The notes beneath the pieces are model-generated. The model saw only the letters and a program-made list of their open reading frames with translations, was not told the DNA's origin and ran no database searches. From Paucimonas lemoignei (GTDB lineage: Bacteria; Pseudomonadota; Gammaproteobacteria; Pseudomonadales; Pseudomonadaceae): DNA of 64,000 nucleotides. The stretch is taken from contig LS483371.1 of assembly GCA_900475325.1 (NCBI GenBank), forward strand, positions 1,550,001 to 1,614,000. The letters are read 5' to 3'. Made by a program: the position numbers and the translations under genes. This document shows, piece by piece, positions 45,607-57,722 of the stretch. Numbering within the stretch: position 1 is the stretch's first letter; each line of letters begins with the position of its first letter.

Positions 45607-46338
45607 GTGATCCGTTCGATTGCTCAAAATGGAGCTGCTGGAGCAGCGTCCGCCGTGGCGCAAAGTGTTGAGTATCGAGGCCGTAAGGCCAGTCGGCAGG
45701 GAAGTGAACAACGTAGACAGGACATCCTCGATGCCGCCATGCGTATCGTGGTGCGTGACGGGGTGCGCGGTGTCCGGCATCGAGCCGTCGCGGCCGAGGC
45801 CGGGGTGCCGCTGTCGGCCACCACCTATTACTTCAAAGACATCGACGATTTGCTCACCGATGCCTTCTGCCAGTACGTCGAGCGCAGCGCCGTGTACATG
45901 GCCAAGCTCTGGGAAAACACCGAGGTCATGCTCCGGGAAATGGTCTCGCGCAATGACGGCACACCCGCTGCCCGCGCGCGGCTGGCCGACGAAATTGCCA
46001 TGAGCGCCATGGACTACATCAAGCATCAACTGCAGACCCGGCGCGATTACCTGATCGCCGAACACGCCTTTCAGCATGAAGCGTTGATCAACCCGCGCCT
46101 GGCCCGCCTTGTGGACGTTCATCAGGAGATCCTGCTGCAGGGCGCTTGCCGGTTTCTGCAGGCAATGGGCTCGGCGCAACCTTCCCAGGACGCCCAAGTG
46201 TTGACGGGGGTCATGTGCCGGATGGAATATCAGGGCCTGCTGCATGGTCCGCAACCCGGCGCGGATGAGGAAAACCTCGGTATTCTCACCCGTCAGATGC
46301 ATCTGGTGCTGGGCACTGCAAAAACCGTTCGCGATTGA
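45607..46338 (+). CDS. TetR family transcriptional regulator
   Basis: This 243-residue regulator has an N-terminal helix-turn-helix (ILDAAMRIVVRDGVRGVRHRAVAAEAGVPLSATTYYF, with the usual TetR pattern broken only by composition) and a larger helical ligand domain. GTG start with AAGGAAAAG upstream. It is followed by a lipoprotein gene 21 bases downstream, which is probably in the same transcript. The ligand and targets cannot be predicted. The neighbour order resembles that after lysS in P. aeruginosa. Confidence 0.86.
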   Translation: MIRSIAQNGAAGAASAVAQSVEYRGRKASRQGSEQRRQDILDAAMRIVVRDGVRGVRHRAVAAEAGVPLSATTYYFKDIDDLLTDAFCQYVERSAVYMAKLWENTEVMLREMVSRNDGTPAARARLADEIAMSAMDYIKHQLQTRRDYLIAEHAFQHEALINPRLARLVDVHQEILLQGACRFLQAMGSAQPSQDAQVLTGVMCRMEYQGLLHGPQPGADEENLGILTRQMHLVLGTAKTVRD

Positions 46339-46359
46339 ACAGCCCTCAGGGGAGAGCCC

Positions 46360-46905
46360 ATGAAAGCCTGGCGTGCACTGATCGCCTTGTCGTTCCTGCT
46401 GCTGAGTGGATGTCTGGTGACCTTCGAGGAAGCGATCCCGGCCCGCGAAGCCGCGCCGCCGCAGCTGTTGGGCGTCTGGACCAGCAAGAACGCCTGGGGC
46501 GAACCGCTTGAGCTGGAGATCAGCCGCGCTGGTGCTGGCAGTTACAAGGCGGCCAGCTATCGTAGGGGCCATCGCGAGCAGCGCGACGAGTACGCGTTTG
46601 CCGTATCCCTGCATGGCAACCGCTGGTACATGTCGGCGGGCCTGCCCGGAAAATATGGCGGGCATAACGTCATGGCGGGTTTTGAATTGGCGCAATCGGG
46701 CGAACTGGTGGTCTATAACCTGGATCTTGATCGCTTCAACCAATGGGTCGAGCAAGGTGCGCTCAAGGGCCAGAAGAATCAGGCGGGCAAGGATGAGGGT
46801 TTGTTGATAACCAGCCCGTTGGACCAAGTGTTTGATTACCTGGATAACCCTGCCAACTCAGACGTTTTTCTGGAGGTGGCGCGCTACCAGCGCCAGCCCA
46901 GGTAG
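46360..46905 (+). CDS. Hypothetical outer-membrane lipoprotein
   Basis: This 181-residue protein starts with a lipoprotein signal peptide and lipobox (LLSGC, Cys at residue 18). The mature part resembles no family I can name; it contains LLGVWTSKNAWGEPLELEI and looks like an all-beta domain. The ATG has GGGGAGAG upstream. It sits between the TetR gene and the QEGLA-motif gene, which starts 57 bases later, and may belong to the same operon. Confidence 0.72.
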   Translation: MKAWRALIALSFLLLSGCLVTFEEAIPAREAAPPQLLGVWTSKNAWGEPLELEISRAGAGSYKAASYRRGHREQRDEYAFAVSLHGNRWYMSAGLPGKYGGHNVMAGFELAQSGELVVYNLDLDRFNQWVEQGALKGQKNQAGKDEGLLITSPLDQVFDYLDNPANSDVFLEVARYQRQPR

Positions 46906-46962
46906 GGCACATGCCCGACAGCGCAGGCTGACAACCAAGGCTGACGAATTAAGGAGCATTGG

Positions 46963-48240
46963 GTGGACGAGTACCAGCAGACTATTCGAACGTTGTCCGA
47001 CCGCATCGTGCTTGCCCAGACTCCCATCCGGGTGCTGGACGCGGTGAAATGGGACGAGAACATACGCAATGATTTCCTCGCCGCCAAAGGCAAGGCGATG
47101 CCGGCGGTGGATCGGGCCTATTACGAAAATCGGCCACTGGGTTTTGACTCGGCCGAATTGAAACTCGAATTCCAGAACATCGAGCGCGACATCACGCGCC
47201 AGCTGGGGCAGTTCAACCCGGTCGGGCAGATCATGCGTCGCATGTGCAAGGAATACCGCATGGTGGTGCGCATGCTCGAAGCCCGGGGCACCTCGGATTT
47301 CGGCCTCATCTCCCAGGAGTTGTATGGCGCAGCGTCCGATGCCTTCCACGCCGGTGACCCGACGCTGGCCGATCTCGGGCTGATGCTCTCGGACTATCTG
47401 AACAATATCGCCGGGCGCGGCGACCTCAAGGATGAGCCGAAAACCCTGACAGCCAAGGACGCGGTGTCACTGCTGCAAACGCGCCTGAACAGAGTGTTCG
47501 GTGAAGCCGAAAGCACCATTCGGGTGTTCGAGTCCGACGGTATCGTGGCCGACGCAGCGGCGGGTGCCGATTACATCAAGATCCGCACTGACGCGATGTT
47601 CAATGAACGCGACGTGCGCGCCCTGGAAGTCCACGAAGGGCTGGTGCATGTGGGCACCACGCTGAACGGCCAGAACCAGCCGATCTGCACCTTTCTGTCC
47701 AAAGGGCCGCCTTCATCCACCGTGACTCAGGAAGGTCTGGCGATCCTCATGGAGGTCATCGCCTTTGCTTCCTACCCAAGCCGTCTGCGCAAGCTGACCA
47801 ACCGCACCCGCGCCATTCACATGGCCGAGGAGGGCGCTGATTTCCTGCAGGTGTTCGAGTTTTATCGTGAGCAGGGTTTTGGTATGTCTGAAAGCTATGG
47901 CAACGCCAGCCGTGTGTTCCGTGGTTCGGTGCCCAATGGTCTGCCATTCACCAAAGACTTGTCCTACCTCAAGGGCTTCATCATGGTTTACAACTATATT
48001 CAGCTCGCCGTGCGCAAAGGCAAGCTGGAGCAGGTGCCGTTGCTGTTCTGCGGCAAGACCACCCTTGAAGACATGCGCACTTTGCGCCAGTTGGTCGATG
48101 AAGGTCTGGTGGTTGCGCCCAAGTACCTGCCAGAGCAATTTCGCGACATGAACGCGCTGTCGGCGTGGATGTGTTTCTCGAACTTCCTCAACCACCTGAG
48201 CCTGGACCGGATCGAAGCGGACTACTCGAATATTTTGTAG
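46963..48240 (+). CDS. QEGLA-motif (DUF1704) zincin-like protein
   Basis: This 425-residue protein carries the motif QEGLA at residues 256-260, which names the family once called 'flavohemoglobin expression-modulating'. An HEGLVH stretch (His224, Glu225, His229) stands 32 residues earlier. Together they fit the HExxxH plus distal Glu zinc site of the MATCAP tyrosine-carboxypeptidase-like family. That link is family knowledge; bacterial members have no established substrate. GTG start with a strong AAGGAG. The protein appears soluble, with no signal peptide. Confidence 0.85.
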   Translation: MDEYQQTIRTLSDRIVLAQTPIRVLDAVKWDENIRNDFLAAKGKAMPAVDRAYYENRPLGFDSAELKLEFQNIERDITRQLGQFNPVGQIMRRMCKEYRMVVRMLEARGTSDFGLISQELYGAASDAFHAGDPTLADLGLMLSDYLNNIAGRGDLKDEPKTLTAKDAVSLLQTRLNRVFGEAESTIRVFESDGIVADAAAGADYIKIRTDAMFNERDVRALEVHEGLVHVGTTLNGQNQPICTFLSKGPPSSTVTQEGLAILMEVIAFASYPSRLRKLTNRTRAIHMAEEGADFLQVFEFYREQGFGMSESYGNASRVFRGSVPNGLPFTKDLSYLKGFIMVYNYIQLAVRKGKLEQVPLLFCGKTTLEDMRTLRQLVDEGLVVAPKYLPEQFRDMNALSAWMCFSNFLNHLSLDRIEADYSNIL

Positions 48241-48254
48241 GTTCTCGGGGCTCT

Positions 48255-48327
48255 TGTAGGAGCTGCCGAAGGCTGCGAAGGCGGTGTGTCATGAGCATCG
48301 ATTCGCAGCCTTCGGCAGCTCCTACAG
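48255..48327. repeat. REP doublet, GTAGGAGC family
   Basis: TGTAGGAGCTGCCGAAGGCTGCGAA and its inverse flank a short centre, between the QEGLA gene and the alpha/beta hydrolase gene. Confidence 0.9.
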
Positions 48328-48366
48328 CCAGCTTCTGCAGGTGCATCATAGAAAAAGGAATCCCGC

Positions 48367-49275
48367 TTGAAGTTCCTGACGACCCTCTTGCTGCTCCTGT
48401 CGTTGAGCGGCTGCAGCTCCATGCTGTTCTACCCCGAGCCGGGCCTGCCATTCACCCCTGAAAAAGCCCGCCTTCAATACCGCGACGTTACCCTGACTGC
48501 CGCCGATGGCACGCGCTTGCATGGCTGGTGGCTGCCCGCCAAGGAAGGAGTATCGGTCAAGGGTACTGTGCTGCACTTGCACGGCAACGGCGGCAACCTG
48601 GCCTGGCATCTGGGGGGGAGTTGGTGGTTGCCCGAGCAAGGCTATCAAGTGCTGATGCTGGACTACCGAGGCTACGGCCTGTCGGAGGGCGAGCCGAGTC
48701 TGCCGTCGATCTATCAGGACGTCGATGCAGCGTTTGCCTGGCTGGAAAAGGCGCCTGAAGTCCAGGGCAAGCCGTTGATCGTGCTGGGGCAAAGCATCGG
48801 TGGGGCGCTGGGGGTGCATTACCTTGCGGAACATCCAGAGCAACGACGCAAGCTCAAAGCCCTGATCCTCGACGGCACGCCCGCCAGCTATCGCGACGTT
48901 GCCCGCTATACCCTCAGTACTTCGTGGCTGACCTGGCCACTGCAAACACCGCTGTCGTGGCTGATCCCTGACGCTGACAGCGCCCTTCACGGTTTGCCGC
49001 AGCTGGCGGGCACGCCGATGCTGATCTTCCAGAGCATGGACGACACCCTGGTCCCGTTGGCCAATGGCATCAGCCTGTATCAGGCCGCACCACCGCCGCG
49101 AGTGCTGCAACTGACCCGGGGCGGGCATGTGCAGACGTTCGCCGACCCCACCTGGCGGCAGGTGATGGTCCGTTACCTTGAAGACCCTCAGCACTTCAAT
49201 GGCCTGCGTCGTCTGGCTGAAGTGCCCAACTATCCTGCGCCTGACAAGACCACAACCGAGAGCCCCAATGACTGA
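48367..49275 (+). CDS. Alpha/beta hydrolase lipoprotein
   Basis: This 302-residue protein has a lipobox (LSGC, Cys about residue 16) and an alpha/beta-hydrolase fold. The oxyanion region is HLHGNGGNLAWH and the nucleophile Ser143 is in GQSIGGALG. The Asp is probably in the MDDTLVP stretch and the His in RGGHVQTF. It resembles the BEM46/YhdP-type hydrolases; the substrate is unknown. TTG start with AAGGAATC upstream. It overlaps the next gene by eight bases. Confidence 0.86.
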   Translation: MKFLTTLLLLLSLSGCSSMLFYPEPGLPFTPEKARLQYRDVTLTAADGTRLHGWWLPAKEGVSVKGTVLHLHGNGGNLAWHLGGSWWLPEQGYQVLMLDYRGYGLSEGEPSLPSIYQDVDAAFAWLEKAPEVQGKPLIVLGQSIGGALGVHYLAEHPEQRRKLKALILDGTPASYRDVARYTLSTSWLTWPLQTPLSWLIPDADSALHGLPQLAGTPMLIFQSMDDTLVPLANGISLYQAAPPPRVLQLTRGGHVQTFADPTWRQVMVRYLEDPQHFNGLRRLAEVPNYPAPDKTTTESPND

Positions 49276-49597
49276 AGAACGTAACGCCATCCCCCTGATC
49301 CTTACCGGTCTGGGGACTATTTTCGTCACCGTTGGCGCCCTCTGGTACTACGGCTATCTGCACTTCGCCAAACCGGAAGATGCGTTGTTGCTCAATGAGT
49401 TCACGATGATCAAGACCGTGCCTGGCGAAGACTACAAAGTCGCCTCCGCACCGGCTGCGGAGGTGGCGCAGTGCATTGATGGCTTGCTGGTGCTGTTCGA
49501 TACGACACAGAAGGGCTTGTCAGGCGTGCTGATCAACAACAAGAAGCAGGCGGTGCGCTGTGTGGAGCAGGAGCCACCGCAGCAGTTGCAGCCTTGA
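49268..49597 (+). CDS. Conserved hypothetical membrane-anchored protein
   Basis: This 109-residue protein has one N-terminal membrane helix (PLILTGLGTIFVTVGALWYYG) and a short periplasmic or cytoplasmic tail with two cysteines, Cys69 and Cys98. I do not recognise a family. The ATG overlaps the hydrolase gene stop (ATGACTGA), so the pair is co-translated. A reading from 49178 would add 30 residues inside the hydrolase gene and is rejected. Confidence 0.75.
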   Translation: MTEERNAIPLILTGLGTIFVTVGALWYYGYLHFAKPEDALLLNEFTMIKTVPGEDYKVASAPAAEVAQCIDGLLVLFDTTQKGLSGVLINNKKQAVRCVEQEPPQQLQP

Positions 49598-49623
49598 TCA
49601 AGTCGATAATCCGTGCACGTTCC

Positions 49624-49716
49624 CGTGGGAGCGAGCTTGTTCGCGAAGAGGCCATTTCAGCCACAATATCTCTTCTGACAGGAATGCCGCCTTCGCGAGC
49701 AAGCTCGCTCCCACGG
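49624..49716. repeat. REP doublet, GTGGGAGCGAGC family
   Basis: CGTGGGAGCGAGCTTG at the left and GCAAGCTCGCTCCCACG at the right, around about 60 bases. It lies between two convergent transcription units. Confidence 0.9.
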
Positions 49717-49737
49717 GTGTAAATGCAGGAGGCAGAC

Positions 49738-49775
49738 AAAAAAAGCCCGACCTGTCGTCACAGGTCGGGCTTTTT
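49738..49775. terminator. Bidirectional intrinsic terminator
   Basis: A 12-base stem (AGCCCGACCTGT/ACAGGTCGGGCT) has an A run on one side and a T run on the other, so it can end transcription from both directions. It probably serves the OmpA-family gene (minus strand) and the hydrolase operon (plus strand). Confidence 0.93.
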
Positions 49776-49793
49776 AGTTACAGCGTCAGCGGT

Positions 49794-50576
49794 TTACTGC
49801 ATCGACGAACGCGGTGCAACCGGCTGGTTGTCGTTGGAAATGGTCACTTCCACACGACGATTCTGGGCGCGGCCCGAGTTGCTGGTGTTGTCGGCAACCG
49901 GGTATTCCTTGCCATAACCCTGGGCAACGATGCGTGCTGGATCAACACCCATTTTCACCAGAGCCATGCGCACGGACTGAGCGCGACGCTCCGACAGAGA
50001 CTGGTTGTAGGAAGCCGAACCCGAGCTGTCGGTATAACCTTCAACGATCACTTTGCGATCCGGGTTATCGCGCAGGTAGGTCGCCAGCTGGTTAACGTTA
50101 ACCAGGCCGTTGGACTTCAGTTCGGCCTTGTTCAGGTCAAACAGCACGTCGCCGAAAGTCACCAGCGTACCGCGCTCGGTCTGCTTGGCGTTCAGGCTGC
50201 CTTGCAGTGCTTTGATCTGTGCGTCACGGGCATCCAGACGAGCCTGGGCGCGCTGGGCAGCGGCGTTTTTCAAGTTCTCTTCAGCAGTGCGCAGCACGAT
50301 AGTCTGCTTGGCGACTTCAACGCGCTGGTTGGTCAGGTAAGCCAGCTGATCAACTTTCTTTTCGTTTTCGCTGTTGCGGAAAGCGGCGTCAGCCTTGTTG
50401 AGCCAGTCGCTGGCGTCCTTGGTTTCAAGGGCCGCTACTTTAGTGGCTTGCGGGTTGCTCTGCAGGGCCGAGAAGTTGGTCCGCGCCTGTTCCAGGTTCG
50501 GGTTCGGCGGAGTCGAGCAAGCGGCAAGAGCAACGCTCATGGCGAGCAGGGCAGGGATCATCAATTGTTTACGCAT
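49794..50576 (-). CDS. OmpA-family lipoprotein (LptF-like)
   Basis: This 260-residue outer-membrane lipoprotein has a lipobox (LAAC) and an N-terminal DUF4398-like helical part (about residues 20-115). The C-terminal OmpA peptidoglycan-binding domain carries VIVEGYTDSSGSASYNQSLSERR and GKEYPVADN. In P. aeruginosa the LptF lipoprotein next to another DUF4398 lipoprotein has this structure; the match is by architecture and position. The ATG at 50576 (MRKQL) is chosen because the Shine-Dalgarno AAGGA is eight bases from it but abuts the upstream ATG at 50585. Confidence 0.87.
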   Translation of the reverse strand: MRKQLMIPALLAMSVALAACSTPPNPNLEQARTNFSALQSNPQATKVAALETKDASDWLNKADAAFRNSENEKKVDQLAYLTNQRVEVAKQTIVLRTAEENLKNAAAQRAQARLDARDAQIKALQGSLNAKQTERGTLVTFGDVLFDLNKAELKSNGLVNVNQLATYLRDNPDRKVIVEGYTDSSGSASYNQSLSERRAQSVRMALVKMGVDPARIVAQGYGKEYPVADNTSNSGRAQNRRVEVTISNDNQPVAPRSSMQ

Positions 50577-50622
50577 AATATTCATCCTTTAAATCGAAGT
50601 CGAAATGCATGACAAGCGTGGG

Positions 50623-51036
50623 TTACTGCGCCTTTACAGGCTGCACCTGACGCATGCCTTCTTCACGCAGTTCGTTGACACCCTGACGGGCGTCCTGCAC
50701 GGCGCGTTCTGCCTTGGCTGCCTGAGATTTGCGCTCTGCTACGCGAGCGTCCCACTCAGCCTGTTCAGCCAGACGACGTGCTTCGTCGTACTTCTGATCC
50801 TGCATGGCAATTTCTGCTTGCTTGAGCTTGTCCTGGGCGGACTTCATTTCTACGGCGGAGTACTCGGTACCACCAGCGCTGACGGCGCTGTTGACTGCTG
50901 ATTGACTCACGGCGTATTGCTCGCTCGGCGGGTTGCCCGCGCAACCGGCGAGGACAAAGCTGGCACCCAGTGCCAGGGCGGCGAGCTTCATGCCGCGCAG
51001 GCCTTTAACAGTAGATTTGGCAGTGATGGCATTCAT
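50623..51036 (-). CDS. DUF4398 domain lipoprotein
   Basis: This 137-residue lipoprotein (lipobox LAGC) has a mature part that is one long alanine-rich helical domain of the DUF4398 type (EYSAVEMKSAQDKLKQAEIAM...). It stands directly upstream of the OmpA-family lipoprotein, which carries the same domain. The pair may form a peptidoglycan-bound outer-membrane complex, by inference. GGAG lies nine bases before the ATG at 51036, while the longer reading has no such site. Confidence 0.86.
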   Translation of the reverse strand: MNAITAKSTVKGLRGMKLAALALGASFVLAGCAGNPPSEQYAVSQSAVNSAVSAGGTEYSAVEMKSAQDKLKQAEIAMQDQKYDEARRLAEQAEWDARVAERKSQAAKAERAVQDARQGVNELREEGMRQVQPVKAQ

Positions 51037-51308
51037 CGTGTTGGACTCCATTATGTAACTCCTGAAAATCTTGGGTGTACCCATGACAGTCTTGGGCCTG
51101 AAGCGTGCGAGGTAGCACCGGCAGCGCCGTTTGCTATCCGTAGGCTTTTCTGTAATGGCTAATTGCTCGGACCGACTTGCTTTTCGAATAGTTCAGGTTT
51201 TTTTATTCAGGGTGTTACTCGGCCAACGACTTTATATGGCGCTACGGACCGACCATGGCAGGTAACCGCCAGGTCGGGTCGCAGGCAGTGAAGGGCACTT
51301 CAGGAGTG

Positions 51309-51647
51309 TTACTCGGCGTCCTGTTTTTCGGACAAGTCATGCAGGTAACGGCGCGACAGCGCAAGGAAGCGTGGCGTCGGGCCGATGTCTTCGTACAGCG
51401 GATCACCTTCTTCATCGGTAGCCACCACATGCTGGCCCTTGACGTAAGGGAAGCTGGCTTCCAACTCCTCCAGAGCTGCGCCGATCAGTTCGCCGAGCAG
51501 CTCTTCGGGGTGGTGTTTGGGGTACATTTCGGTCAGCGCCGACAGGCGTGCAGCGGACTCCATGTCCAGGTGTATCGAGTAGCGGGTCTTGGTCAATCGA
51601 CCCTTGGCGTTCTCTTCCCAGTGCTGCGCAAGTTCACGGATTTTCAT
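51309..51647 (-). CDS. Conserved small cytoplasmic protein (Pseudomonas, pilin-assembly-annotated family)
   Basis: This 112-residue acidic protein has no signal peptide. It opens MKIRELAQHWEENAKGRL and contains MYPKHHPEELLGELIGAALEELE, a helix-rich pattern. Similar proteins in Pseudomonas are often labelled pilin assembly protein or type 1 pili tip component without experimental support, and I would treat it as unknown function. It faces away from ppc, with about 217 bases between the starts. The region 51037-51308 holds no further gene. Confidence 0.7.
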   Translation of the reverse strand: MKIRELAQHWEENAKGRLTKTRYSIHLDMESAARLSALTEMYPKHHPEELLGELIGAALEELEASFPYVKGQHVVATDEEGDPLYEDIGPTPRFLALSRRYLHDLSEKQDAE

Positions 51648-51864
51648 AGGGACCTCTTCGGTTACCCGCCGACGGCAGGTCTGGTCGAGTAGCGAGCCAT
51701 CAGGCTCACCAATGAGATTAGTCTTATCTGCTGCAAATACGGATTTGGCGTGTCATACAATTTTGGTGCACTGTGGGTAGAGCGGATTTTTGCTCGCTTG
51801 TTCACTGGTGACCGGCCATGAGCAGCGTGGCACCCCACTATAAAAAACACTGGGAGAGGGAACG

Positions 51865-55424
<3,560 letters not shown>

Positions 55425-55446
55425 TCAACGCTTGCGTCAGTCAACA

Positions 55447-55470
55447 AAACGGCCCGCTTGCGGGCCGTTT
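55447..55470 (+). terminator. Intrinsic terminator after adk
   Basis: AAACGGCCCGC-TT-GCGGGCCGTTT forms an 11-base stem; the T tract is broken (TTTGTCGTTT). Confidence 0.8.
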
Positions 55471-55515
55471 GTCGTTTATAATGCGCCCCTTTTTTCACCA
55501 TGATGGATACCCGAC

Positions 55516-56190
55516 ATGACCACCTTGCTGGCCCTGGACACCGCCACTGAAGCTTGCTCGGTCGCCTTGCTGCATGACGGCAAGGTGCTGAGCCACTATG
55601 AGGTGATCCCGCGCCTGCATGCCCAGCGTCTGCTGCCCATGATCAAAACGATCATGGCCGAGGCGGGGATTGGTCTTTCAGCGCTGGATGCCATTGCATT
55701 TGGCCGTGGCCCGGGTGCATTCACCGGGGTGCGCATTGCCATTGGCGTTGTGCAGGGCCTGGCATTTGCGCTGGAGCGTCCGGTGTTGCCGGTTTCCAAT
55801 CTGGCGGTGCTGGCCCAACGTGCCTTGCGTGAGCACGGCGCCCATCAGGTGGCAGCGGCCATCGATGCGCGTATGGACGAGGTGTATTGGGGCTGTTATC
55901 GCGAAACCGCCGGCGAGATGCGCCTGCTGGGTGCCGAAGCGGTTCTGCCGCCTGAGCAGGTTGCCTTACCGATGAATGCCAGTGGCGAGTGGTTCGGCTC
56001 TGGCACCGGCTGGGGCTATGCCGAGCGTATAGCGGTTGCACTCAGCGGCCACGACGCCAGCATGCTGCCCCACGCACAAGACCTGCTGACCCTGGCGACC
56101 TTCGCCTGGGATCGCGGCGAAGCCATCGTGGCCGATGACGCCCAGCCGGTTTATCTGCGTGACAAGGTGGCGACGCCCAAGGCGCGGTAG
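55516..56190 (+). CDS. tsaB: tRNA threonylcarbamoyladenosine biosynthesis protein TsaB
   Basis: This 224-residue ASKHA-fold protein works with TsaD and TsaE to add t6A at position 37 of ANN-reading tRNAs. The opening LLALDTATEACSVAL and the segment GRGPGAFTGVRIAIGVVQGLAFA are diagnostic. It follows adk after a terminator and belongs to the conserved ppc-adk-tsaB set. Confidence 0.95.
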   Translation: MTTLLALDTATEACSVALLHDGKVLSHYEVIPRLHAQRLLPMIKTIMAEAGIGLSALDAIAFGRGPGAFTGVRIAIGVVQGLAFALERPVLPVSNLAVLAQRALREHGAHQVAAAIDARMDEVYWGCYRETAGEMRLLGAEAVLPPEQVALPMNASGEWFGSGTGWGYAERIAVALSGHDASMLPHAQDLLTLATFAWDRGEAIVADDAQPVYLRDKVATPKAR

Positions 56191-56213
56191 TGCAGCGAAA
56201 GGCAATGAAAGAT

Positions 56214-56307
56214 CTGTGGGAGCGAATTTATTCGCGAAGGGGGCGGGACATTCAATACAAGGGTAGTGTCTGGAATACCGCTTTCGCGAATGAATTCGCT
56301 CCCACAG
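56214..56307. repeat. REP doublet, GTGGGAGCGAATTCATTCGCG variant
   Basis: CTGTGGGAGCGAATTTATTCGCG and an inverse arm ending GAATTCGCTCCCACAG. It stands downstream of tsaB. The rest of 56308-56476 shows no gene. Confidence 0.9.
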
Positions 56308-56476
56308 TTTGCGGTCTGCCAATGCAGTACCTGACGACCATTCGTCGCCCACCCCATCAAACATGTGACCCGTGACAAACCTTTTGCAATATGTGTGGTC
56401 TAGTTAACGTTCGGATTATTGCTAAGTGCGTATCCGTGACGTTAAATTGCCACTATAAGATGCAGAGTACGCACTG

Positions 56477-56788
56477 ATGCGCATAGACGGCCCTTCACAA
56501 CGTTCCTACCCGATCAAACGCAAGCCTGGCAAGGCTCCTGCGATTGTGGAAGGTACCTTTGAGGAAGTGGAAGCTGACGCAGAAGTGGTCCCACGGTCTG
56601 CTCAGAATGCGCGCTCCAGTGGCGCAGGTCAGTCCGCATCGACTGCAAACGTCCCAGCCCGCCCGCAAGACATCATATTCCCTCGCTCGATGAGCACTCG
56701 CGTTGCCCACGCATTGGCCAGTTACCTGTCCACCGCCAGTTTCGTTGACTGGGATCTGGAAATTGCAGAGCTCGACGTCCACGTTTGA
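56477..56788 (+). CDS. Conserved hypothetical protein
   Basis: This 103-residue protein has no recognisable family. The N-terminal half is basic then acidic (YPIKRKPGKAP, EEVEADAEVV). The middle is low-complexity Ser/Ala/Gly, and the C-terminus (RVAHALASYLSTASFVDWD) may form an amphipathic helix. Similar small proteins occur next to the DUF72 gene in other Pseudomonas. It overlaps the next start by four bases, so it is co-translated with the DUF72 gene. Confidence 0.7.
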   Translation: MRIDGPSQRSYPIKRKPGKAPAIVEGTFEEVEADAEVVPRSAQNARSSGAGQSASTANVPARPQDIIFPRSMSTRVAHALASYLSTASFVDWDLEIAELDVHV

Positions 56789-57654
56789 ACGATTCCCGCC
56801 TTCCTTACTACCTCGGTTGCCCGTCATGGAGTGAAAACGCCTGGCGCCAATCGCTGTACCCCGAAGACGCCCGCGTTAACGAATTTCTGGGTTTGTACTC
56901 GCAGGTCTTCAATGCCGTTGAAGGCAACACGACGTTCTACGCCCGACCTGCACCGGCCACCATCCAGCGCTGGGCCGAAACCCTGCCGGAAGATTTTCGC
57001 TTCACTGCCAAGTTTCACGGCGACATCAGCCACGGCGGTGATCTGCGCCTGCAACTGACGGCTGCCGAAACCTTCATTCAGCTCCTTGCCCCACTGGGCC
57101 AGCGGGTCGCGCCATTCTGGCTGCAATTGCCAGCAAGCTTTGCGCCGCATCGTCTGGCTGAGTTGGCAACCTTCATTGATGAGCTGCAATGTCCCCTGGC
57201 AGTCGAAGTGCGCAACCTGGCGTTCTTTGACAAGGGCGATGAAGAGCGGGCACTTAATCGTTTGTTGCTTGATCGCGGCGTCGAGCGTATTTGCCTGGAT
57301 TCACGCCCGCTGTTCAGTTGCGTGTCCAGTGATCCGGCCGTGCTGCATGCGCAATCCAAAAAACCAAAGGTGCCCGCGCGGCCCGCAGCACTGACGCAAT
57401 TTCCGCAGGTGCGCTTTATCGGTCGGCCAGAGCTGGAGGCAAACGACACGTTTCTGCTGCAGTGGGTTGAGAAAGTTGCGAGCTGGATCGAAGAGGGCCG
57501 AACCCCTTACGTGTTCCTGCACACCCCAGACAACCTGGAGGCGCCGCAACTGGCGCGGCGGTTTCACAGCCAGTTGATGGCGCGTCTGCCGGGCCTGCCG
57601 CCCTTGCCCGAGCTGGATCGCACGCCACCGGTGCAGCAACTGGGCTTGCTCTGA
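56785..57654 (+). CDS. DUF72 (TIM-barrel) family protein
   Basis: This is a 289-residue DUF72 protein. The opening YYLGCPSWSENAWRQSLYP, then NAVEGNTTFYARPAPATI, and WAETLPEDFRFTAKF are the usual signature. The family is a TIM barrel of unknown reaction. TTG start overlapping the upstream stop (TTGA type); no other in-frame start fits the conserved N-terminus. It probably forms an operon with the upstream small gene and perhaps the PEP-mutase-family gene. Confidence 0.88.
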   Translation: MNDSRLPYYLGCPSWSENAWRQSLYPEDARVNEFLGLYSQVFNAVEGNTTFYARPAPATIQRWAETLPEDFRFTAKFHGDISHGGDLRLQLTAAETFIQLLAPLGQRVAPFWLQLPASFAPHRLAELATFIDELQCPLAVEVRNLAFFDKGDEERALNRLLLDRGVERICLDSRPLFSCVSSDPAVLHAQSKKPKVPARPAALTQFPQVRFIGRPELEANDTFLLQWVEKVASWIEEGRTPYVFLHTPDNLEAPQLARRFHSQLMARLPGLPPLPELDRTPPVQQLGLL

Positions 57655-57722
57655 GGTCGATAAGTGTGGCTTCAATAGCCGCATCAACTATCGAGCCCAC
57701 TATCAGATCAGGGAGCCCACCC

